Positions 1 through 5,374 of a stretch of 5,872 nt of DNA are shown piece by piece; within the stretch, counting starts at the first letter, position 1; each line of letters begins with the position of its first letter. Source of the DNA: DATNBT01 sp964579765 (GTDB taxonomy: Bacteria > Acidobacteriota > Vicinamibacteria > Vicinamibacterales > CAVVIG01). The notes beneath the pieces are model-generated. The model did no database searches. It had not been told where the DNA came from and worked only from the letters and a program-made list of their open reading frames with translations. The DNA lies in the NCBI GenBank assembly GCA_964579765.1, contig CAZOIK010000256.1, forward strand, positions 1-5,872. Direction: 5' to 3'. Both the position numbers and the translations under genes were made by a program.

Positions 1-230
1 CGTTCGCTCTGGCGCACGGGCGGGCCGTCGGCCGCGAATCCGAGCCAGGCGAGGTCCTCGAGAATCGAGTCCTCGTACTCCTTGCGGCTTCGCTGCCGGT
101 CGTGATCTTCGATGCGCAGCAGCACGCGCCCGCCCGGCGCCGACCGGGCGGCGTGCCACACGTAGAGCGCGTTGAGCACGTGCCCGAGGTGCAGATGGCC
201 CGTCGGCGCGGGCGCGAAGCGCGTGATCAG
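1..230 (-). CDS. tRNA glutamyl-Q(34) synthetase-like protein / glutamate-tRNA ligase family (5' part only)
   Basis: This is the N-terminal 76 residues of a class I glutamyl-tRNA synthetase-type enzyme; the rest lies beyond base 1. Visible motifs are RFAPAPTG (residues 4-11), the HIGH-type ATP-binding signature HLGH (14-17), RIEDHDRQR (39-47) and LAWLGF (60-65). In this family the first two regions bind ATP and glutamate. The GH-VLNALYVW context and RIEDHD (rather than RIEDTD) look more like the shortened GluQ group, which puts glutamate on queuosine at position 34 of tRNA-Asp, than like canonical GltX. The anticodon-binding domain that would separate the two is outside the window. No ATG, GTG or TTG lies close upstream in frame; the only near-by candidate is CTG at 230-228, which overlaps the TGA of the VOC gene. 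Expression is probably coupled to that gene. Family assignment is firm, the GluQ subtype is likely and the start codon is inferred. Confidence 0.85.
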   Translation of the reverse strand, partial: MITRFAPAPTGHLHLGHVLNALYVWHAARSAPGGRVLLRIEDHDRQRSRKEYEDSILEDLAWLGFAADGPPVRQSE

Positions 231-1243
231 TTGACCGGCTTCGGCGCCGGGACGTTCTGGAACAGCTCCAGGTTCATCCCGTTCGGATCCGTGATGAAGA
301 TGTCGGAGATGGTCTTCGTGAACCACACGGGCTCCGGCGTCAGCTTCGGCGTGTGGCGCGCGTTGACTTCCTTCATCATCGCGTCGATGTTCGACACGCG
401 CGCGACCCAGCCGCTCGCGCCCGGATCCGGCACGCGCAGGTGGAAGACCGTCGTCGGCACGCCCTTCCCCTTCCACTCGTAGAACTCCATCCGGGCCGCC
501 TTCGTGCCGGGGAACGCGAACGACATCATCCGGTACTCGCTCTTCGCCGGCGCGCCGACGAGATCCGCCAGCGCCGCGTCGCGCTTCCACGTCTTGTCGC
601 CCGTCAGATCGACGCCGACGACGTCGTGGTAGAACTTCGCCGTCTCGTCCATGTTCTTCACGGCGACAGCCATCGACGCCCCTGGTTGCACCATGCCGGG
701 CACCGTCGCCGGCACTTCGACTGCGCGGATCATGAACCCGTCGTTGTCGCGGAGGACAATCGCGCGCGCCTTGCCGGCGGGCGTCTCGACGGTCACGGGG
801 GCGCCAGAACGCGTGACGATCGGCGCGCCGGCCTTCTTCGCCGCCGCGACCACCGCGTCGAGGTCGCGCACCGGCAGGATCAGCTCGATGCCACCCGGCT
901 GGGTCGCGGCCGCCTGGCCGCCCTTCTTGTCCACGTTGGAGAAGTCGGTCATCTCGATGCCGAACGTCTCGCCGGGGAACTTCGGCGTGGACGCACGCAG
1001 GCCGATGCCCGGCTTGTTGTTCAGCAGCGCGACGCCGGGATTCGAGTTGACGCGCGGCGGCGCCGCGTCGAAGTCGAACACGCTCTTGTAGAAGGCCAGC
1101 GTGGTCTCCAGATGCTCAGTGGCGTGAATGAAGTGGCTGAGGCTCACCAGGCGAAGCGGTTCGGCCGTCCCTCCCGCCGGGCCCTGTGCGGCGACCACCA
1201 CGCCCATCGACGCTGCGATCGCGAACACGGCTGCACGTGTCAT
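227..1243 (-). CDS. secreted two-domain VOC (glyoxalase/bleomycin resistance fold) protein
   Basis: This 338-residue protein carries two vicinal-oxygen-chelate modules. Residues 1-19 form a likely signal peptide (MTRAAV start, hydrophobic core, AA before Q20), so it is predicted to be exported, which is less usual for VOC proteins. Module 1 (about 33-178) opens with H37, in the classic first metal position 14 residues before F51Y52, but its closing segment RDNDGFMIRAVE has Arg where a metal Glu is usual. Module 2 (about 188-331) contains FYHDVVG (204-210), H268 and the closing FITDPNGMNLELFQ (316-329, with E326), but lacks the first His. The metal site therefore looks incomplete or shared between modules, and the substrate cannot be named. 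The ATG at 1243 was chosen because AGGAGG sits just upstream and the signal peptide follows directly. An in-frame extension to 1423 would run into the divergent gene. The stop overlaps the start of the synthetase gene. Confidence 0.85.
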   Translation of the reverse strand: MTRAAVFAIAASMGVVVAAQGPAGGTAEPLRLVSLSHFIHATEHLETTLAFYKSVFDFDAAPPRVNSNPGVALLNNKPGIGLRASTPKFPGETFGIEMTDFSNVDKKGGQAAATQPGGIELILPVRDLDAVVAAAKKAGAPIVTRSGAPVTVETPAGKARAIVLRDNDGFMIRAVEVPATVPGMVQPGASMAVAVKNMDETAKFYHDVVGVDLTGDKTWKRDAALADLVGAPAKSEYRMMSFAFPGTKAARMEFYEWKGKGVPTTVFHLRVPDPGASGWVARVSNIDAMMKEVNARHTPKLTPEPVWFTKTISDIFITDPNGMNLELFQNVPAPKPVN

Positions 1244-1247
1244 ATCT

Positions 1248-1253
1248 CCTCCT
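1248..1253 (-). promoter_or_regulatory. ribosome binding site of the VOC gene
   Basis: A perfect AGGAGG lies 4 bases before the ATG at 1243. It settles the start of the secreted VOC protein against the longer in-frame reading. The spacing is a little short but works with the following GAGAT. Confidence 0.8.
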
Positions 1254-1262
1254 GCGTTGAAG

Positions 1263-1291
1263 ATTGTAGATCTACCATACGCGTCTATGAA
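1263..1291 (-). promoter_or_regulatory. candidate sigma70-type promoter for the VOC gene
   Basis: On the minus strand TTCATA (1291-1286, four of six matches to TTGACA) is followed after exactly 17 bases by TACAAT (1268-1263, five of six matches to TATAAT). Transcription would begin near 1256, giving a leader of about a dozen bases that still contains the AGGAGG. The -35 box overlaps the ATG of the divergent gene at 1287. The prediction rests on motif match and position only. Confidence 0.5.
1266..1275. repeat. 10-bp perfect palindrome GTAGATCTAC in the divergent spacer
   Basis: GTAGATCTAC is a perfect inverted repeat. It lies in the 43-bp gap between the divergent VOC gene and the 262-residue gene and overlaps the candidate minus-strand -10 box. 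A dimeric regulator bound here could affect both genes, but a 10-bp palindrome can also arise by chance. Confidence 0.35.
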
Positions 1292-2075
1292 CGTCCGCCT
1301 CATCCCGAACTCCCGTCGTCCCGGCGTGGGCCTCGCGCCGAAGCGCGAGGGCACGCGGCCGCTGCTCCCGCAGCACGCGCGGCACTGCCCGGTGCTCGAA
1401 GCCGGCAGCGCGCTCGGTTTCATGGTCTACGCGCCGCTCGAGCCGCGGGAGTCGGTCTATCTCGAGCACGAAGGCGAGGGCCGCTACAAGTTCGTGTACT
1501 ACCTGAAGACGCAGGACGGCAGGCCGACGCCAGTCTTCCAGGTGACGATGAGCCTGTCGGCGGGCGGCGTCGGGATGACGAAGGAAGAGGTGACGTTTGT
1601 CGGCGCGCCGATGCTGTCGCGCGAAGCGGCGCTCGCCGTGATGCGCGTGTTCCTCGTGCCCGAGGACATGGGCACGCCCGCCGGCGCGATCGCGCTGCGC
1701 GGCGCCACCAACTTCGCTACGCCGCCGGGCTGGGACACGGTCTACACGCCGATCTTCAACCAGATCGAGCGTCCGGTCGCGCCGATGCTCGTCGTGCGCG
1801 TCGAAACCGACTGGTACGCGCACGAGACGGAGTTCCGCTACGTGCTGCAAGCGGGCGAAGGCCTGACGCTCGAGCACAGCCTGCCCGTCGGCCAGGTGCT
1901 CTTCGTCCCGCGCGAGGACGTGACGCTCACGGACGCGACGGCGGACGACGTGAAGGCCTTCGAAGATTCCCGTCAGGAGTTCGCAAGACACAAAGCCGCG
2001 GCTGTCCAGACGACGCCGTACGGGCTTCCCTACAGCCCGCACTACGCACGGCAGAGCCGCGATCGGAAATCCTGA
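1287..2075 (+). CDS. hypothetical protein, possibly DUF6065-like
   Basis: I do not recognise this 262-residue protein with certainty. It has no signal peptide or membrane segment and should be cytoplasmic. Its start, VRLIPNSRRPG (3-13), a central PPGWDTVYTPIFNQIE (146-161), VETDWYAHETEFRYVL (172-187) and a late LPVGQVLFVPRE (199-210) are spaced like the conserved blocks I associate with DUF6065 proteins (opening LxPxA, a GW segment, VETDW, GxPxxFxxP). That is a resemblance from memory, not a demonstrated match. The C-terminal end (225-262) is charged, with a short YGLPYSPHYARQ tail. The ATG at 1287 was chosen because the predicted fold starts there; the in-frame reading from 1128 would overlap the VOC coding region. 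No Shine-Dalgarno sequence precedes this ATG. A weak -10-like TACCAT at 1273-1278 would put the transcript start at or just before the ATG, so leaderless translation is possible. The function is unknown. Confidence 0.75.
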   Translation: MNVRLIPNSRRPGVGLAPKREGTRPLLPQHARHCPVLEAGSALGFMVYAPLEPRESVYLEHEGEGRYKFVYYLKTQDGRPTPVFQVTMSLSAGGVGMTKEEVTFVGAPMLSREAALAVMRVFLVPEDMGTPAGAIALRGATNFATPPGWDTVYTPIFNQIERPVAPMLVVRVETDWYAHETEFRYVLQAGEGLTLEHSLPVGQVLFVPREDVTLTDATADDVKAFEDSRQEFARHKAAAVQTTPYGLPYSPHYARQSRDRKS

Positions 2076-2096
2076 GTCGCCCGCGCCCGCGCGCTC

Positions 2097-2105
2097 TGAT
2101 ATAGT
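2097..2105 (+). promoter_or_regulatory. extended -10 promoter element of the kinase gene
   Basis: TGATATAGT matches the extended -10 form TGnTATAAT, with one mismatch in the hexamer (TATAGT at 2100-2105). No good -35 box is seen 16-18 bases upstream, which extended -10 promoters can tolerate. Transcription would begin near 2112, about 14 bases before the kinase ATG at 2126. The 20-bp dyad at 2101-2120 covers this element and the predicted start. Confidence 0.5.
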
Positions 2106-2120
2106 TTGACGTCAAAGTAT
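2101..2120. repeat. 20-bp near-perfect inverted repeat, candidate operator
   Basis: ATAGTTTGACGTCAAAGTAT has a perfect 12-bp core palindrome (TTTGACGTCAAA, 2105-2116). One G/G mismatch follows on each side, then three more matched pairs. It is AT-rich in a GC-rich setting and lies over the candidate -10 and transcription start of the histidine kinase gene, where a repressor site would be expected. The binding protein is unknown. Confidence 0.5.
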
Positions 2121-2125
2121 TTCGC

Positions 2126-4138
2126 ATGTCGACGTCCATGCGGTTTGCCGTCGCCGCAGGAGCCGCCGCGGCCGCGGCCGTCGTCAACGGCCTGCTCTGG
2201 CCCGATTTCGGCCTCCGCTATCCGCTGATCGCGTTCTACCCGGCGATCCTGATCACGGCGTGGCTCGGCGGCCTCTGGCCCGGCATCACCTGCACGGTCC
2301 TCTCGTCCACCGTCACCGCGTTCGTGTGGCTCAATCCCCGGAACTCGATCCGGGTCACGCGCGCCTCCGACGCCGTCGCGCTGCTCGTGTTCATGGCGGT
2401 CGGCGCGATCATGAGCCTGCTGAGCGACGTCTCGCGCAAGCGCGTCGAGCAGGAGCGCGCCTCGCGCCAGCGCGCCGAAGCCGCCGAGCGCGAAGTCGCC
2501 AACGAGCTCGCCGACCTGCGGCGGCTGCAGCGCCTCACGGTCACCGTCTTCCGCCGCGACGATCACGCGCAGATCCTGCGCGACGTGCTGCACACCGCGT
2601 GCGACCTGCTGAGCACCCCGACGGCCTACGTCCACCTCGCCGACGAGAGCGGGCATGTCCTGACGCTCGCGGCGGAGGCGGGGCTGCCGTCCGATCCGGA
2701 CGACCGCATCGCGCGCGTCAGCCCTGTTTCGGGGCCCATCGGCGAAGCGTTTTTGCGACGCGAGCGCGTGTTCGCACCCGCGGCCATGGTGGTCGCGAGC
2801 GAGCCGGGACGGCTGCAGGCGACGCCGATGATCACGGCCGACGGCCGCATCCTCGGCGTGCTCACGACGCACTCGGCCGCGAACGACCCGGCCGATCGCC
2901 GGCTGCGCTATCTCGACGCCTGCGTGCAGCAGACCGCGCAGGCGCTCGAACGCAGCCTGCTCCTGCGCAGCGAGCGCACGGCTCGGCGCAACGCCGAGCA
3001 CGTGAACCGCCTCAAGGACCACTTCCTCTCGACCGTCTCGCACGAACTGCGGACACCGCTGAACGCCGTCCTCGGCTGGGCCGACATGCTGCGGACAGGG
3101 CGCCTGGCCGTGCAGCGGCGCGAGCGCGCCGTCGAAGCCATCTGCGACAACGCGCGCCGGCAGGTCCGGCTCATCGACGACCTGCTGGACATGTCGCGCA
3201 TCACCTCGGGCAAGCTCCGCATCGAGCCGGTGGATCTCGACATCCTCACGGTGCTCACGGACGCCGTCGAAGTGGTCGAGTCGGCGGCGCGCGCCAAGCA
3301 CATCGAGGTCACCGTCGAGAGCCCGCACGTCGTCTGCCGCGGCGATCCGACGCGGCTCCAGCAGGTGGTCTGGAACCTGCTGTCGAACGCGGTGAAGTTC
3401 ACGCCCGAGGGCGGCAGCATCCACGTGCGCGTGCGCGAAGAACGCGTGGCGGCGGAGATTGCCGTGACCGACACGGGCATCGGCATCGCGCCTGATTTCC
3501 TGCCGTTCGTGTTCGAACCGTTCCGGCAGGCCGACGCCTCGACGACGCGCACGCAAGACGGTCTCGGTCTCGGCCTGGCCATCGTCAAGAAGCTCGTGGA
3601 GGCGCACGGCGGGACCATTCGCGCCGAGAGCGACGGCCCCGGCCAGGGCTCGACGTTCACGGTGCGGCTTCCCCTGGCCGCGTCGTCCGTCCTCCCGCGG
3701 GCGCACCCCGACGTGCGCGACGCGCCGAGTCTCTCGGGCATCCGCGCGCTGATCGTGGACGACGACCGCGACAGCGGCGAGGTGATGGCGACCAGCCTGA
3801 TCGACGCCGGCGCGACGGTGTACGTCACGCAGTCGGCGGCCGAAGCGCTCGAGTCGCTGCAGCGCGAGCACGTGCACATCCTCCTGGCGGACATCGCGAT
3901 GCCCGGCCAGGACGGCTACTCGCTCGTCCGGCAGATTCGCGCCTCCACGTCCGACGGCCTCGCGGGGCTCCCGGCCATCGCGATCACGTCGCTCGTGCGC
4001 GAGGAAGATCGCCGGGCGGCGCTGACGGCCGGCTTCCACGCCCATCTCGCCAAGCCCATCGCGCCGTCGCGGCTCGTCGAAGCCGTCGCCGACGTGCTCC
4101 ACCGCCCGCCCGGACGCGCGCCGGTCCGCAAGAATTGA
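2126..4138 (+). CDS. membrane-bound hybrid histidine kinase (DUF4118-GAF-HisKA-HATPase-receiver)
   Basis: This is a 670-residue sensor kinase. Residues 5-101 hold about four membrane segments of the KdpD-like DUF4118 type (PLIAFYPAILITAWLGGLWPG, the family hallmark, spans 33-53). A charged coiled coil follows (about 102-136), then a GAF-type sensory domain (about 138-276) with no clear chromophore or metal site. The HisKA domain has SHELRTPLN with phosphoacceptor H306. The ATPase domain has the N box (N417, N421 in NLLSNAVKFTP), G1 DTGIG (449-453), F box FEPF (463-466) and G2 GLGLGL (479-484). The C-terminal receiver (about 538-660) has acidic pocket D545-D547, phosphoacceptor D589, T621 and K643, all intact. 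Phosphate should pass from H306 to D589 and then to a phosphotransfer partner not encoded here. There is no Shine-Dalgarno sequence before the ATG at 2126; a second ATG at 2138 is possible. The signal sensed is unknown, and nothing ties it to the lysine genes beyond position. Confidence 0.93.
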   Translation: MSTSMRFAVAAGAAAAAAVVNGLLWPDFGLRYPLIAFYPAILITAWLGGLWPGITCTVLSSTVTAFVWLNPRNSIRVTRASDAVALLVFMAVGAIMSLLSDVSRKRVEQERASRQRAEAAEREVANELADLRRLQRLTVTVFRRDDHAQILRDVLHTACDLLSTPTAYVHLADESGHVLTLAAEAGLPSDPDDRIARVSPVSGPIGEAFLRRERVFAPAAMVVASEPGRLQATPMITADGRILGVLTTHSAANDPADRRLRYLDACVQQTAQALERSLLLRSERTARRNAEHVNRLKDHFLSTVSHELRTPLNAVLGWADMLRTGRLAVQRRERAVEAICDNARRQVRLIDDLLDMSRITSGKLRIEPVDLDILTVLTDAVEVVESAARAKHIEVTVESPHVVCRGDPTRLQQVVWNLLSNAVKFTPEGGSIHVRVREERVAAEIAVTDTGIGIAPDFLPFVFEPFRQADASTTRTQDGLGLGLAIVKKLVEAHGGTIRAESDGPGQGSTFTVRLPLAASSVLPRAHPDVRDAPSLSGIRALIVDDDRDSGEVMATSLIDAGATVYVTQSAAEALESLQREHVHILLADIAMPGQDGYSLVRQIRASTSDGLAGLPAIAITSLVREEDRRAALTAGFHAHLAKPIAPSRLVEAVADVLHRPPGRAPVRKN

Positions 4139-4174
4139 CAGGTCCGTCCTGACGCTGGGATTCCCCCGGCCCGG

Positions 4175-4183
4175 TGGTATATC
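4175..4183 (+). promoter_or_regulatory. candidate extended -10 promoter of the lysine catabolic genes
   Basis: TGGTATATC fits TGn followed by a -10 hexamer (TATATC, four of six). Transcription would start near 4190, just before the ribosome binding site at 4193. A perfect TTGACA at 4135-4140 overlaps the kinase stop codon but is 37 bases from this hexamer, too far to pair with it. The layout resembles the kinase promoter: an extended -10 and a very short leader. The prediction is motif-based only. Confidence 0.35.
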
Positions 4184-4192
4184 GTCAGAACA

Positions 4193-4198
4193 GAGGAG
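4193..4198 (+). promoter_or_regulatory. ribosome binding site of saccharopine dehydrogenase
   Basis: GAGGAG ends 8 bases before the ATG at 4207. It decides this start over an in-frame GTG at 4174, which lies upstream of the site and would add eleven residues before the Rossmann strand. Confidence 0.8.
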
Positions 4199-4206
4199 CT
4201 GCCCGT

Positions 4207-5370
4207 ATGCATCGCGTGCTGCTGCTGGGCGCCGGCAAGATCGGGCGCATGATCGCGCGGCTGCTGCGCGACTCAGGCGACTACCACGTCGTCGTCGGCG
4301 ACGTCAGCAAGGCGGCGCTGACGCGCATCGCGCGGCAGAGCGGCGTGGACACGCTGCCGCTCGACGTGGACTCGCCCGAGGAGATCGCGCGGGCGCTCGC
4401 CGGCCGCGATTCCGTGATCTCGGCGCTCAGCTTTTACTACAACGCGCGCGTCGCCGAGGCCGCCCTTGCCGCCGGCGTCAGCTATTTCGATCTGACCGAA
4501 GACGTCGAGACCACACGACGCGTGCGCGCCGTCGCCGCGCGCGCCGCGAGCGGCCAGATCTTCATGCCGCAGTGCGGGCTCGCTCCTGGCTTCATCTCCA
4601 TCGCGGCGCAGCACCTGACGCGAAGGTTCGAGAAGCTCGACGCCGTGCGGATGCGCGTCGGCGCGCTGCCGCTCTTTCCCACCGGCGACCTGAAATACAA
4701 CCTCACGTGGTCAACCGACGGCCTGATCAACGAGTACTGCAACCCGTGCGAGGCGATCCACAACACGCGGCGCATCGAGCTGCTGCCGCTCGAGGGCTAC
4801 GAGCAGTTCGAGCTCGACGGCGTCACCTACGAGGCCTTCAATACGAGCGGCGGCCTCGGCACGCTATGCGAGACCTACGACGGCCGCGTGCGCGAGCTGA
4901 ATTACAAGACGATCCGTTATCCCGGTCATTGCACGCCGATGCGGCTGCTCGTGGACGAGCTGCGGCTGAGCGAACGCCGCGACGTGCTGAAGGACATCCT
5001 CGAGCGCGCCGTCCCCGTCACCTTCCAGGACGTCGTCGTCACCTTCTGCACCGTCACCGGCTGGCAGGAGCGGCAGCTCGTGCAGATCTCGGACGCGCGC
5101 AAGGTCTACCATCGGCGGATCAGCGGAGAGAACTGGAGCGCGATCCAGATCACGACAGCGGCCGGCGTCTGCGCGGCGCTCGATCTGTTCGTGTCGGGCC
5201 GGCTGCCCGATCGCGGGTTCGTGCGCCAGGAGCAGATCGACCTCGACGCGTTCCTCGCCAACCGCTTCGGCGCGCAGTACAACGCGCACGGCTCAACTCC
5301 CACCAGCGGCGACCCGGCCGAGCACCTGCGTCCGCCGATAAGCGTGCCGGCAGCAGGCACGGAGGTCTGA
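4207..5370 (+). CDS. saccharopine dehydrogenase (saccharopine reductase family)
   Basis: This 387-residue protein is predicted to oxidise saccharopine with NAD(P)+ to 2-aminoadipate 6-semialdehyde and glutamate in the cytoplasm. The N-terminal Rossmann fold opens with MHRVLLLGAGKIGR, with nucleotide-binding glycines G8, G10 and G13. D32 at the end of the second strand suggests NAD rather than NADP. The family segments SALSFYYN (72-79), YFDLTED (93-99) and the conserved turn PQCGLAPGF (121-129) follow, then the saccharopine-binding C-terminal domain with GGLGTLCETYDG (215-226) and YKTIRYPGH (233-241). Length fits bacterial stand-alone enzymes; the lysine-ketoglutarate reductase half of the animal and plant fusion is absent. 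The last 25 or so residues are Pro/Gly-rich and look disordered. The ALDH7-type gene 4 bp downstream acts on the expected product, which strongly supports catabolic direction. Family members can act on other opine-like or carboxynorspermidine substrates, so exact specificity is inferred from context. Confidence 0.88.
   Translation: MHRVLLLGAGKIGRMIARLLRDSGDYHVVVGDVSKAALTRIARQSGVDTLPLDVDSPEEIARALAGRDSVISALSFYYNARVAEAALAAGVSYFDLTEDVETTRRVRAVAARAASGQIFMPQCGLAPGFISIAAQHLTRRFEKLDAVRMRVGALPLFPTGDLKYNLTWSTDGLINEYCNPCEAIHNTRRIELLPLEGYEQFELDGVTYEAFNTSGGLGTLCETYDGRVRELNYKTIRYPGHCTPMRLLVDELRLSERRDVLKDILERAVPVTFQDVVVTFCTVTGWQERQLVQISDARKVYHRRISGENWSAIQITTAAGVCAALDLFVSGRLPDRGFVRQEQIDLDAFLANRFGAQYNAHGSTPTSGDPAEHLRPPISVPAAGTEV
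5361..5366 (+). promoter_or_regulatory. ribosome binding site of the ALDH7-type gene
   Basis: GGAGGT lies inside the last codons of the saccharopine dehydrogenase gene, 8 bases before the ATG at 5375. The 4-bp gap between the genes and this internal site point to one transcript and coupled translation. Confidence 0.8.
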
Positions 5371-5374
5371 CCGG

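Noticed and set aside
1128..1286. N-terminal extension of the 262-residue gene by 53 codons
   Set aside because: It overlaps the VOC coding region antisense, and the protein-like pattern begins only at the ATG at 1287.
1244..1423. N-terminal extension of the VOC gene by 60 codons
   Set aside because: It would put the AGGAGG and the signal peptide inside the protein and overlap the start of the divergent gene.
1272..2042. A 256-codon minus-strand open frame opposite the 262-residue gene
   Set aside because: Its composition is the Arg/His-rich type seen in shadow frames, it has no good start context, and the plus-strand protein has the more natural amino acid pattern.
353..2104. A 583-codon plus-strand open frame opposite the VOC gene and in another frame of the 262-residue gene
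   Set aside because: It is Arg/Ala/His-rich with no family motif, and it crosses two better supported genes and their divergent promoter region.
2042..4102. A 686-codon open frame on the minus strand opposite the histidine kinase
   Set aside because: Its translation is Arg/Ala/His/Asp-rich low-complexity sequence without any recognisable motif, and the opposite strand encodes a complete, motif-rich kinase. Long antisense frames are expected in GC-rich codons.
4157..4172. GGGATTCCC and the following C/G run as a terminator after the kinase gene
   Set aside because: The stem would leave a one-base loop, longer pairing fails and no T-run follows, so no intrinsic terminator is supported.
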